Shown: positions 9,084-17,093 of the stretch, piece by piece
How the letters are laid out: each line of letters begins with the position of its first letter
How positions within the stretch are numbered: position 1 is the first letter of the stretch
The notes under the pieces: model-generated
What the model was told of the DNA's origin: nothing
Databases searched by the model: none
What the model saw: the letters and a program-made list of their open reading frames with translations, nothing else
Program-made: the position numbers and the translations under genes
Assembly: GCF_000177195.2 (NCBI RefSeq)
Contig: NC_015953.1
Coordinates: 1,116,001-1,180,000, forward strand
Source of the DNA: Streptomyces sp. SirexAA-E
Lineage (GTDB): Bacteria > Actinomycetota > Actinomycetes > Streptomycetales > Streptomycetaceae
Reading direction: 5' to 3'
Length of the DNA: 64,000 bases

Positions 9084-10388
9084 GTGCCGTCTGCTTACTC
9101 CGCCGCCTCCGCTTCGGGTCGGTCCGTTCCGACGAGCCTGTGGCGGGACGGCGACTTCCGCAGGTTCTGGGTGGGCCAGACGGCCTCCCAACTGGGCGAG
9201 CACACCAGCCTCGTGGTGCTGCCGCTCTTCGCCGTCCTGACGCTCGGCGCCGGTGCCGGCGAGTTGGGCGTCCTGCGTGCGGTGGGGCAGGCGCCGATCC
9301 TGCTGCTGTCGCTCTTCGCGGGCGCGTGGGTGGACAGGTGGCGGGCCCGTACGGTGATGGTGCTGACGGACGCCGGCCGTGCGCTGGCGCTGGGCGCCGC
9401 AGCCGTGGCGGGCCTCTGCGGCGTGCTCGGGCTGCCGGCGCTGTTCGTGGTCGCCTTCGCCGTCGGGGCTCTGTCCGTGTTCTTCGACGTGGCCTACCAG
9501 GCCTTCCTGGTACGGCTGGTGAGGCGCGATCAGTTGGTGCGGGGCAACAGCGCGCTCGAAGGCAGCCGGTCCGCCGCCCAGATCGGCGGCCCGGCCCTCG
9601 GCGGTGCGCTGGTGTCCGTGCTGTCGGCGCCGGTCGCCGCCGCTTCCGGCGCGTTGTTCTTCGCGCTGTCGTTCCTGTCGATCCGGCGGATCGGCCGCCG
9701 CGAGTCGGTACCGGAGCGCTCCTCCTCTCCCCCTCGGGTGTGGCGGCGCATCCACGAGGGCCTCCGCTTCGTCGTCGGCGACCCCTCGCTGCGGACCGTG
9801 TGCCTCGCCTCGGCCGCCTTCCAGCTCTTCTTCGCGGCCGCGATGACCGCCTATCTGCTGCTCCTGCCCCGGGACCTGCACCTGTCGGGCACCGCCGTCG
9901 GGCTGGCACTCGCGGCGACCGGGCCGGGCGCGCTCCTGGGCTCGCTGCTGGCCGCCCGCCTGCCGAGCCGCTTCGGACACGGCGCTGTGCTCGTGTCCGC
10001 GGCGGCACTGGGCGACGGCGTGTTCCTGTGCGTGCCGGCGCTGCCCGGCTCGTCCGTGGTGACGTTTCCCGCGCTCCTCGCGGTCAACCTCGTCTTCGGG
10101 GCCTTCAGCCAGCTGGTGAACGTCACGCTCATGGCCGTCCGTCAGGCCGTCACCCCGGACGGGATGCAGGGCCGCGCGGCCGCGACGATCAACTTCGTCG
10201 GTATGGGGCTGACCCCGCTCGGCTCCCTGCTCGGCGGCTTTCTCGCGCAGGGGTGGGGGACGCGGACCGGCCTCCTGGTGGCTGCCGCGGGCATGCTGCT
10301 GTCACCGGTGGTGATGGCCCTGTCCCCGCTCGCCCGCCTGGGACGGACGCTTCCCGCTCCGCCGGGGAGCGCGGCCCCGCCCGCGTGA
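9084..10388 (+). CDS. MFS transporter (MFS_3 / EntS-like exporter family)
   Basis: 434-residue, 12-helix protein resembling the enterobactin-exporter branch of MFS. It starts VPSAYSAASASGRS, then LWRDGDFRRFWVGQTASQLGEHTSLVVLPL, with the loop motif GAWVDRWRARTVMVLTDAGRA and a mid-protein QLVRGNSALEGSRSAAQIGGPALGG typical of this group. GTG 9084 has GAGGG six bases upstream; the longer ATG frame from 8970 is Pro/Arg-rich and unlikely. Substrate unknown (small molecule or drug export). No linked regulator. Confidence 0.85.
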   Translation: MPSAYSAASASGRSVPTSLWRDGDFRRFWVGQTASQLGEHTSLVVLPLFAVLTLGAGAGELGVLRAVGQAPILLLSLFAGAWVDRWRARTVMVLTDAGRALALGAAAVAGLCGVLGLPALFVVAFAVGALSVFFDVAYQAFLVRLVRRDQLVRGNSALEGSRSAAQIGGPALGGALVSVLSAPVAAASGALFFALSFLSIRRIGRRESVPERSSSPPRVWRRIHEGLRFVVGDPSLRTVCLASAAFQLFFAAAMTAYLLLLPRDLHLSGTAVGLALAATGPGALLGSLLAARLPSRFGHGAVLVSAAALGDGVFLCVPALPGSSVVTFPALLAVNLVFGAFSQLVNVTLMAVRQAVTPDGMQGRAAATINFVGMGLTPLGSLLGGFLAQGWGTRTGLLVAAAGMLLSPVVMALSPLARLGRTLPAPPGSAAPPA

Positions 10389-10613
10389 GGGTTCTCGGCC
10401 CGGGTCACCGCCGTGCCTGGGGTTCGCTCCGCCGGGCATCGCGCCGCCGGCCGGCCCGAGCGGCCCGAGCCGGGTCAGGAACGCCTGAGCCCGGTCCGCC
10501 GCCGCGCGCGCTCCCGTCCGGAAGGGCTGCCGTGCGTACCCCCGGGCCCCGGCACGGGCGGGGCGGCACGGCCGGGGCGGTACGGGCCGGGCCCCCGGGT
10601 CAGCTCGTCCGGG
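10389..10613. other. convergent intergenic region, very GC-rich
   Basis: Between convergent stops of the MFS and DUF5997 genes. An imperfect GC hairpin can form between CCCCCGGGCCCCGGC (near 10541) and GCCGGGCCCCCGGG (near 10590) and may terminate both transcripts. No gene seen. Confidence 0.35.
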
Positions 10614-11024
10614 TCAGGCGCGCGCGTCGTCGCCGGACCGCTCGGCGGCCCGGGCCGCGTCACGCTCCTTGATGCGTGCCGCCTCCTTGCGGACCTCCGC
10701 CTGGGTGGCGCGCTCCTTCTGGAGCCACTCGGGGTTCTCCTGCTTCAGCGCGTCGATCTGCTCGGTCGTGAGCGGTTCGGTGACCCCGCCGCGGGCGAGG
10801 CCGGCGATGGAGACGCCGAGCTTCGACGCGACGACCGGCCGGGGGTGCGGACCGTTGCGGCGCAGCTCCTGCAGCCAGGCCGGCGGGTCGGACTGCAGCG
10901 CGTTCAGCTCGGTGCGCGTGACGAGGCCCTCCTGGAACTCGGCGGGGGTGGCCTCGAGGTACACACCCAGCTTCTTCGCCGCCGTGGCGGGCTTCATGGT
11001 CTGGGTGCTCTGGTGCGACGTCAT
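10614..11024 (-). CDS. DUF5997 family protein
   Basis: 136-residue soluble protein of the actinobacterial DUF5997 type, function unknown. Two similar halves are visible: KPATAAKKLGVYLEATP..ELNALQSDPPAWLQELRRNGPH and SKLGVSIAGLARGG..TEQIDALKQENPEWLQKER, each ending in a D/E-x-P-x-WLQ motif. The C-terminal 30 residues are a charged Arg/Glu helix. A -10-like TACCCT lies six bases before the ATG and no Shine-Dalgarno sequence is seen, so the mRNA may be leaderless. Divergent from the LysR-like gene at 11090. Confidence 0.8.
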   Translation of the reverse strand: MTSHQSTQTMKPATAAKKLGVYLEATPAEFQEGLVTRTELNALQSDPPAWLQELRRNGPHPRPVVASKLGVSIAGLARGGVTEPLTTEQIDALKQENPEWLQKERATQAEVRKEAARIKERDAARAAERSGDDARA

Positions 11025-11089
11025 GGGTCAAGGGTATCGACCGTCGGAGAGGGCTCCGACCATGGCGGAAGCCCCGGTAACCTGGCGGG

Positions 11090-11896
11090 GTGACAGGCTC
11101 CGATGTTCCCCCGTCGTTCCGGCTCGCCTACGTCCCGGGCGTGACCCCGACCAAGTGGGTGCGGATCTGGAACGAGCGGCTGCCCGGCGTCCCGCTGGCC
11201 CTCGTGGGCGTGCCCGCCGACGAGGCGGCAGACGCGCTGCGGCGCGGCGACGCCGACGCCGGTCTGCTGCGGCTGCCCGTGGACCGTACGGACCTCAGCG
11301 CGATCCCGCTCTACACCGAGACGACCGTGGTGGTGATCCCCAAGGATCACGCCGGTGCGGCCGTCGAGGAGCTGTCGGTCGAGGACCTCGCCGACGAGGT
11401 CGTGCTGCACCCCCTCGACGACACCCTGGGCTGGGAGCGTCCGCCCGGCCGGCCCGCGTTCGAACGGCCGGCCACGACGGCCGACGCCGTCGAGCTGGTG
11501 GCGGCGGGCGTGGGGCTGCTGGTCGTGCCGCAGTCGCTGGCCCGGCTGCACCACCGCAAGGACCTGACCTACCGGCCGCTCACGGCGCCGGAGGCGGCCG
11601 ACGGCGCGTCCGGCCTTCCGGAGTCCCGCGTCGCCCTGTCGTGGCCCGAGGCGAGGACCACCGACCTGGTGGAGGAGTTCATCGGGATCGTGCGCGGGCG
11701 CACCGTCAACAGCACCCGGGGGCCGCGGAAGCCGCCCGCGGAGCAGAAGAAGACCGCCGGGCGCCCCGAGCGCAAGGGGGGCGGCGCCCCGCGCAAGCCC
11801 TCGGGCGGCAAGGGCGGTTCCGCCTCCCGGGGCGGCGCCCGGTCCGGGAGCGGCAAGAACGGGGGCAGGGGCGGGAAGCCCCGCCGCCGGGGCTGA
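11090..11896 (+). CDS. LysR-type substrate-binding domain protein without HTH, with a basic C-terminal tail
   Basis: 268 residues. Residues 8-200 are the effector domain of LysR regulators (FRLAYVPGVTPTKWVRIW, DADAGLLRLPVDR, VVVIPKDHAG, VAAGVGLLVVPQSLARL), but there is no N-terminal helix-turn-helix. The last ~65 residues are low-complexity Lys/Arg/Gly/Ser/Pro sequence (AEQKKTAGRPERKGGG...KNGGRGGKPRRRG). The basic tail could contact DNA or RNA, but that is speculation. GTG 11090 follows a TAACCT -10-like box by six bases, again a leaderless arrangement. It pairs head-to-head with the DUF5997 gene. Confidence 0.8.
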   Translation: MTGSDVPPSFRLAYVPGVTPTKWVRIWNERLPGVPLALVGVPADEAADALRRGDADAGLLRLPVDRTDLSAIPLYTETTVVVIPKDHAGAAVEELSVEDLADEVVLHPLDDTLGWERPPGRPAFERPATTADAVELVAAGVGLLVVPQSLARLHHRKDLTYRPLTAPEAADGASGLPESRVALSWPEARTTDLVEEFIGIVRGRTVNSTRGPRKPPAEQKKTAGRPERKGGGAPRKPSGGKGGSASRGGARSGSGKNGGRGGKPRRRG

Positions 11897-12071
11897 AGCG
11901 CGCTTCGGAAGTCACGGCTGCCCGGCCCCGGACGCCGGGCCGACCGACCCCCTACCCGTAGTACCCAGGAGCTACCCGGCGGGTGAGCTCCCGGGCGTGA
12001 CGCCGACGACGCGGGTCGGTCCATAGCTTCTGTACCGGATTCACCGAAACCCCGGTACGGAAGGACCTTCC

Positions 12072-13028
12072 ATGGCGTCCCGCCCACACACCCGCCGTCT
12101 TCGCCGCGCGCTGCTGACGCTCCTCGTCACCGCGTCCGTGGCCCTGCCGGTGTCGGGGGCGGCCCGTCCCGCCGCTGTCGCGGCCCCCGCCCCCGCCGCC
12201 CTCGCCCCGCTGGTGGCCGCCACCCCCGCGGCCCTGGACGCCCGGTACGCGGCCACCCGGGACGCGGTGCGCGACGCACTGCGGATGGCCTCCGGTCACG
12301 GCGACCGGCGGCGGGCGGACGCCCTGCGGGCCATGGCGGGCCCGGGGCGCCACTTCCTGGCGTTCGACGGGCGCGACGGGGGCCGGACCGCGGAGGTCTT
12401 CGGCGATCTGTCCGGGGCCGCGCGGATCGCGGTCCTGGTGCCGGGGGCGGGCGTGGACCTCGATCACTACTGGCGGCTGAAGCGGGACGCCGAAGCGCTC
12501 ACCGCCGAGCTGGGCGAGGGGTCGGCCGTCGTCGCGTGGCTCGGGTACCGGACGCCGTCCACCGTGAGCCCCGATGCGGTGACAGCGGGCCGGGCCGACG
12601 AAGCCGCGCCCCGACTGGTCTCCTTCGTACGTGAGTTGACCGAAGCACGGCCCGGGGCCCGCGTCTCGCTGCTCTGCCACTCCTACGGGTCGGTCGTGTG
12701 TGCCCGGGGCGCGTCCGGTCTCCTGGTCGCCGACCTCGTGCTCTACGGCAGCCCGGGCACCGGGGCCGCCACCGCCGAGGAGCTGCACACCGGTGCCACC
12801 GTCCGGGCCGGCCGGGGCGGCGGTGACTGGATCGCGCACGTGCCGCACGTCCGGCTGGACCTGGCCTTCACCACCGTCGGCTTCGGCACGGACCCGGTCG
12901 CACCGGAGTTCGGCGCGAAGGTCTTCGACGCGGGCGACGGCGGCCACAGCGACTACCTGAGACCCGGATCGGTCTCGCTGCGCAGCCTGGCCCGGATCGT
13001 CGCGGGGACGGCGGACGGCCGTGGGTGA
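12072..13028 (+). CDS. secreted alpha/beta hydrolase
   Basis: 318 residues with an N-terminal signal peptide (Arg-rich start, then LLTLLVTASVALPVSGAARP). The serine-hydrolase elbow is LLCHSYGSVV. The catalytic Asp probably lies in the TVGFGTDP region and the His in GDGGHSDYL. The family is the actinobacterial esterase group related to DUF1023. ATG 12072 has GGAAGGA upstream. Its stop overlaps the GTG of the acyltransferase by eight bases, so the pair is co-translated and may work on the same envelope glycan or lipid. Substrate unknown. Confidence 0.82.
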   Translation: MASRPHTRRLRRALLTLLVTASVALPVSGAARPAAVAAPAPAALAPLVAATPAALDARYAATRDAVRDALRMASGHGDRRRADALRAMAGPGRHFLAFDGRDGGRTAEVFGDLSGAARIAVLVPGAGVDLDHYWRLKRDAEALTAELGEGSAVVAWLGYRTPSTVSPDAVTAGRADEAAPRLVSFVRELTEARPGARVSLLCHSYGSVVCARGASGLLVADLVLYGSPGTGAATAEELHTGATVRAGRGGGDWIAHVPHVRLDLAFTTVGFGTDPVAPEFGAKVFDAGDGGHSDYLRPGSVSLRSLARIVAGTADGRG

Positions 13029-14196
13029 CGCCGTGCGTGACCTCGTCCGGCGTATCGACGCGGCGACACCGGCCGGCCGCGACCGCGCGCTCGACGCGCT
13101 GCGCGCCTTCGCGATCCTGGGTGTGGTGTGCGGCCACTGGCTGGTGACCGCGCTGGTCGCCGACAGCGGCACCGTGCACGGGGCGAGCCCGCTCCGGTAC
13201 ATGCCCGAACTCACGCCCGTCTCCTGGGTGTTCCAGACACTCGCGGTGTTCTTCCTGGTGGGCGGTGCGGTCGGCGCCAGGGGGTACGCCTCGGCGCGGG
13301 CCCGGGGCGAGTCGTACGGCCGGTGGATGCGGGCCCGGACGGGCCGGCTGTTCCGCCCGGTACTGGTGGTCCTGGCCGTGTGGGCGGTGGCGGCCGGAGT
13401 GATGCTGGTCTCCGAGGTGGACCCGGACACGGTCCGCGCGCTGGGCAAGCTGGTGTGGTCGCCGCTGTGGTTCCTGCTGGTCTTCACGGCACTGACGGCC
13501 GCCACCCCGCTGGTGGCGCGGCTGCACCCGCTGTGGCCGCTGGCCGTGGTGCTGCACGTGGACCTGTTCCGGCTGGGGCTGGACGGGCCCCGGTGGCTGG
13601 GCTGGATCAACGTGGCGGCGGGCTGGCTGGTCCCGTACTGCCTGGGAGCCGCCTGGGCCCGGGGCGGGCTGCGCGACCGGCGGACCGGGTGGGCGCTGCT
13701 GGGCGGGGGCGCGGTGGCGACGGCCGGGCTGGTCCTGTTCGCCGGGTACCCGGCCTCGATGGTCGGGGTGCCGGGCGGCACGCTCTCCAACCTGGACCCG
13801 CCGACGACGGCCGCCGTCACCTTCGGCCTCGCCCAGTGCGGGGGCGCGCTCCTGCTGCTCGGCCCGCTGCGACGGGCCCTGGCCCGGCCCGGGGTCTGGG
13901 CGGCGGTGGCGCTGGTGAACCTGTCGGCGATGACGATATTCCTGTGGCACCAGACCGCGATGATCACGGTCACGTCCACCGCCCTGTTCCTGGCCGGTCC
14001 GCTGCCCGGCCTGCACACCGTGCCCGACTCCCCCGGCTGGGTGGCGGCCCGGCTGGCCTGGCTGCCGGTGTTCGCCCTGGTGCTGCTGGTGTTCCGGGCC
14101 GCTTTCTCCGCGTACGAGACGCGGGGCGGGGGCCGTTCACGGGTGGTCCACAGGGGCGGTTCCCCGGCCCTGACCCCGAAGTCGCGCCATGCCTGA
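13021..14196 (+). CDS. membrane acyltransferase (acyltransferase family 3)
   Basis: 391-residue integral membrane protein with about ten hydrophobic segments. The family signature lies near the N terminus: RDRALDALRAFAILGVVCGHWL, with the conserved Arg and His. Later landmarks are FFLVGGAVGARGY and MTIFLWHQTAM. Such enzymes O-acylate sugars or envelope polymers. GTG 13021 overlaps the hydrolase stop; GTG 13033 is an alternative. Together they look like an acyl-modification plus hydrolase pair. Confidence 0.85.
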   Translation: MGDAVRDLVRRIDAATPAGRDRALDALRAFAILGVVCGHWLVTALVADSGTVHGASPLRYMPELTPVSWVFQTLAVFFLVGGAVGARGYASARARGESYGRWMRARTGRLFRPVLVVLAVWAVAAGVMLVSEVDPDTVRALGKLVWSPLWFLLVFTALTAATPLVARLHPLWPLAVVLHVDLFRLGLDGPRWLGWINVAAGWLVPYCLGAAWARGGLRDRRTGWALLGGGAVATAGLVLFAGYPASMVGVPGGTLSNLDPPTTAAVTFGLAQCGGALLLLGPLRRALARPGVWAAVALVNLSAMTIFLWHQTAMITVTSTALFLAGPLPGLHTVPDSPGWVAARLAWLPVFALVLLVFRAAFSAYETRGGGRSRVVHRGGSPALTPKSRHA

Positions 14197-14223
14197 GCTG
14201 AGCGGCATGACGGGGCGTCAGGG

Positions 14224-14586
14224 GTGGGAAGGGGGCTGGCGGCCCGGGTGCGCGCGTTCCCGCGCCGGCTGTGCGAGGGCCTGTGGGCCTCGCCCGTCGG
14301 CCCGCTGCCGGCGCCGGGGGCGGCCCGGAGCGCCGGTCTGGCGGCCGGTGTTCGGGCTGCTGCTGACCCTCGGCGGGTCGGCGACCTGACGGAGCGCGGG
14401 ACACAGGTGCTGTCCCTCGTGGCGCAGGGACTGTCCGACAGGGAGACAGCGGGCCGGCCTGTCGTGGCGGAACAGACCGTGAGGACCCATGTGAGCCGGA
14501 GGCTGGCCAGGCTCCGGCTGCGCGACCGCACCCGGGCGGCGGTGTACGCGTACGAGAGCGGGCTGATGCGTCCGGCGGGCCACTGA
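14224..14586 (+). pseudogene. collapsed two-component remnant ending in a LuxR-type HTH
   Basis: The last ~65 residues are a LuxR/NarL DNA-binding domain: VGDLTERGTQVLSLVAQGLSDRETAG, then EQTVRTHVSRRLARLRLRDRTRAAVYAYESGL. No receiver domain precedes it. Instead the N-terminal part (VRAFPRRLCEGLWASPVGPLP) resembles the start of a membrane histidine kinase, and WRPVFGLLLTLGG in another frame looks like its first helix. The simplest reading is a deletion joining a kinase start to the end of its response regulator. The HTH also shows drift, with TAGRPVVAE where relatives have an (A/E)IA.L.(I/V)sE pattern. Confidence 0.55.
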
Positions 14587-14646
14587 GCCGCCGCCGCACG
14601 GTCCACGGACCCGGGGCCACCGAGCCGCGGCACGGCCCACGGCCCC

Positions 14647-14688
14647 CGGGACCCGGGACCCGGGACCCGGGACCCGGGACCCGGGACC
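14647..14688. repeat. six tandem copies of a 7-base unit (CGGGACC)
   Basis: Six perfect head-to-tail copies of CGGGACC in the gap between the LuxR remnant and the convergent esterase gene. Seven-base units here are non-coding, so copy number can vary by slippage. The units are partly self-complementary (GGGACCCGGGTCCC-like) and might fold, but no clear terminator is seen. Confidence 0.9.
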
Positions 14689-14717
14689 ACCGACGCTCCG
14701 CGGCCGGGGCGGGCACG

Positions 14718-15881
14718 TTACCGGGCCTCCTCCAGCGAGCCGTACACGGCGTCGACCAGGGTCGTCTTGCGGGGGTCGTCGGCGATGTGCGGGCCCATGC
14801 GGTTCATGACGTATCCGAGGGCGATCCCCGCCTCGGGGTCGGCGAGGCCGCAGGATCCGCCCGCCCCGTCGTGGCCGACCGCGCGCGGATTGGGGCCGTA
14901 GGAGCCGTTCGGGCCACTGAGCCAGAGGCCGAGGCCCAGTTCGGTCTCGTGGGTGAAGCCCGCGCCCAGGACCAGGTCGCGGCAGCTGCCCTGCCCTTCG
15001 CGGATCCGCTCGGCGGCCTCCGCGGAGAGGATCCGCCGGCCGTTCAGGCTGCCGCGTCCGGCGACGATCCCGTAGAGGGCCGCGACCGCGCGGGCGGTGC
15101 CGTGGCCGTTGGCGGCGGGGATCTCGGCGGCCCGCCACTCGGGGGTGTTGGCGGCCTCCGTGCCCGTACCGGGGTTGAGCAGGGAGGCGATGGCCACCGG
15201 TTCCATCCGGGCGAAGAGGGCGGCCTGCTCCCGTACGACCGTGTACGGCCGGACGAGTTCGGCGACGCGGTGCGCGTCCTTCTCCGGGCGGCCGATGGTG
15301 AAGTCGATGTCCAGCGGCCCGGTGATCTCCTTGCGCAGGAACTCCCCCGGCAGCAGGCCGGTGACGCGGCGGACGACCTCGCCGACCAGGAAGCCGTAGG
15401 AGATGGCGTGGTACCCGGAGCGGGTGCCCGGCTCCCACCAGGGTTCGGTAGCGGCGAGGGCGGCCGTGGTCGCCTCCCAGTCGTACAGCTGGGCCAGGCT
15501 GTGCGGCTCGCGCAGTCCCGCGACGCCCGAGCGGTGCGAGAGCAGGTGGCGCACGAGGACGGACTCCTTGCCCGCGGCGGCGAATTCGGGCCAGTACGCC
15601 GCGACGGGGGCGTCCAGGTCCAGCAGCCCCCGGTCGGCCAGGACGTGGGCGCAGAGCGCGGTCGGCCCCTTCGTGGTGGACCACACGTTGACGACGGTGT
15701 CGCGCTCCCAGGGGCGGATGCGGGCCACGTCGGCCCAGCCGCCCCAGAGGTCTACCACCGGCTCACCGTCCAGGAGGACGGTCACGGCCGCGCCCACCTC
15801 CCCGTGAGCGGCGAAGTTGCCGACGAACGCGTCGCGCACGGCGGCGAACCGGTGGTCACAGTGGCCATGGATCTGCGACAC
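14718..15881 (-). CDS. serine hydrolase, class-C beta-lactamase / EstB family
   Basis: 387 residues, no signal peptide seen. It has the SxxK nucleophile motif STTK (residues 68-71), a second motif around GYHAISYGFLVGEVVRR and a C-terminal HDGAGGSCG segment replacing the KTG box. This pattern fits esterases and lactone or peptide hydrolases of the EstB group rather than true beta-lactamases. GTG 15881 is chosen for its GAGGAGAG ribosome site and for the family start (SQIHGHCDHRF); the longer frame to 15989 crosses the promoter. Confidence 0.88.
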   Translation of the reverse strand: MSQIHGHCDHRFAAVRDAFVGNFAAHGEVGAAVTVLLDGEPVVDLWGGWADVARIRPWERDTVVNVWSTTKGPTALCAHVLADRGLLDLDAPVAAYWPEFAAAGKESVLVRHLLSHRSGVAGLREPHSLAQLYDWEATTAALAATEPWWEPGTRSGYHAISYGFLVGEVVRRVTGLLPGEFLRKEITGPLDIDFTIGRPEKDAHRVAELVRPYTVVREQAALFARMEPVAIASLLNPGTGTEAANTPEWRAAEIPAANGHGTARAVAALYGIVAGRGSLNGRRILSAEAAERIREGQGSCRDLVLGAGFTHETELGLGLWLSGPNGSYGPNPRAVGHDGAGGSCGLADPEAGIALGYVMNRMGPHIADDPRKTTLVDAVYGSLEEAR

Positions 15882-15928
15882 GGTCTCTCCTCGACTCGGG
15901 ACTGCGCACCTGCCGGACCGGCACCATA

Positions 15929-15940
15929 CCGACTGGTCGG
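15929..15940. promoter_or_regulatory. candidate operator before the serine hydrolase gene
   Basis: CCGACTGGTCGG is a dyad (CCGAC..GTCGG) with only the two central bases unpaired, 48-59 bases upstream of GTG 15881. Its form, a short CCGAC/GTCGG palindrome over the promoter, is common at TetR-family sites in streptomycetes. No TetR gene is adjacent, so any binding protein is unknown. Confidence 0.4.
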
Positions 15941-15966
15941 ACAGGTGGGAAGGCACCGCGCGCCGC

Positions 15967-16542
15967 TCACCCCGGGAGCGCTTCCACACTGAGGTGCCAG
16001 CGCCCCGGCGCCCCGGTGATCGTGGTGACGGACAGCGGCCGGACGTCCACGTGCCAGTACGCCGACGGCGGTGCGCCCAGGGCGTAGACCAGGGCGGCGC
16101 GGACGACGCCGGGTTCGGCGACGGCGACGACGGATCCGTCCTGGACGGGGCGGGTGTCCAGCCAGCCCCCTATGCGGAAGATGAACGCCAGCAGGGATTC
16201 GCCGCCGTGCGGGGCCGTACGCGGGTCGCCGAGCCAGGTGTTCACGGCGGCCGGGTCGTGGGCGGCCACCTCCGCCAGGGTCAGGCCGTTCCAGCGGCCC
16301 ATGTCGCAGTCGCGCAGGGCGGGTTGGGACAACGGCGCGTATCCGAGGGCGTCGCCGGTGGCGCGGCTGCGCGGGGTGGGTGAGCAGTAGCGCAGTTCGG
16401 CGGCGCCCAGGGGGACGAGGGCGTGCGCGGCGAACTGGATCTCGCGCCAGCCCGCGTGGTCGAGCGGCCGGTCGTCGCCGAAACGCTCGGCGAGCAGAGC
16501 GGAGCTGCGTGCTGCGGCGACCAGCGAGACCCGAACACTCAT
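15967..16542 (-). CDS. histidine-phosphatase-superfamily-like protein lacking the RHG motif
   Basis: 191 residues starting MSVRVSLVAAARSSALLAERFGDDRPL. The fold resembles phosphoglycerate-mutase-type phosphatases: LRYCSPTPRSRATGDALG, DCDMGRWNGLTLAEV, PHGGESLLAFIFRIGGWL and VAVAEPGVVRAAL. The catalytic RHG(E/Q) expected at the start reads AARSS, and the later His is replaced in AEPGVV. It is probably not a phosphatase by the classical mechanism. ATG 16542 fits the family start better than 16578. Confidence 0.75.
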   Translation of the reverse strand: MSVRVSLVAAARSSALLAERFGDDRPLDHAGWREIQFAAHALVPLGAAELRYCSPTPRSRATGDALGYAPLSQPALRDCDMGRWNGLTLAEVAAHDPAAVNTWLGDPRTAPHGGESLLAFIFRIGGWLDTRPVQDGSVVAVAEPGVVRAALVYALGAPPSAYWHVDVRPLSVTTITGAPGRWHLSVEALPG

Positions 16543-16609
16543 GGCCGCGATCGTGGGGCGCGGCGCCGCGCCGGTCAAGAGGGCGGCGCGGCGTCCGTGG
16601 GTGCCGGGC

Positions 16610-17047
16610 TCAGTCGACCTGGAGGGCCATCCACATCTCCGGGTCCGCGAGCGGGGTGAATCCGAGCTTCGCGTAGACCCCGTGGGCGTCCTTGGTGGCG
16701 AGCACGAACCTGCGCACGCCCAGCGGGGCCAGGTGGTCGCGGACGGCGGTGACCAGGCGGGTGCCCAGCCCGTGGCCGCGGGCCGCCGGGTCCACGTACA
16801 CGTCGCAGACCCAGGCGAAGGAGGCGTGGTCGGTCACCACCCTGGCGTAGGCCGCCTGTTCGCCCGACACGCGGTCGTAGGCACCGAAGTTGAGGGATCC
16901 GGCGATCGCCCGGTCCTGCTGCTCGCGGGTGCGGCCGAGGGCCCAGTAGGCGTCCGTGGAGAGCCAGCGGTGGACGCGTTCCGCGTCGAGCCGGGACGGG
17001 TCGGGCGATATCTCGTAACGCGACGGGGGCGTGGCGTGGACGGTCAT
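16610..17047 (-). CDS. GNAT family N-acetyltransferase
   Basis: 145 residues. The acetyl-CoA loop is VYVDPAARGHGLGTRLV (R-x-x-G-x-G type), preceded by ARVVTDHASFAWVCDVYV and followed by RRFVLATKDAHGVYAKLGF. It transfers an acetyl group to an unknown amine. Complete; ATG 17047 is the only plausible start. Single-gene unit between the phosphatase-like gene and the MocR gene, all on the minus strand. Confidence 0.88.
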   Translation of the reverse strand: MTVHATPPSRYEISPDPSRLDAERVHRWLSTDAYWALGRTREQQDRAIAGSLNFGAYDRVSGEQAAYARVVTDHASFAWVCDVYVDPAARGHGLGTRLVTAVRDHLAPLGVRRFVLATKDAHGVYAKLGFTPLADPEMWMALQVD

Positions 17048-17093
17048 GCCGGGAGGTTACCGCTCCGGTCCGCCGGAGGGCCTGGCCCTCGCC

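Noticed and set aside
14641..14690. Short repeat block as a CRISPR array
   Set aside because: Seven-base units without spacers. No array and no cas genes anywhere in the window.
14718..15881. Resistance beta-lactamase
   Set aside because: No signal peptide, and the KTG box is replaced; the sequence fits EstB-type esterases better.
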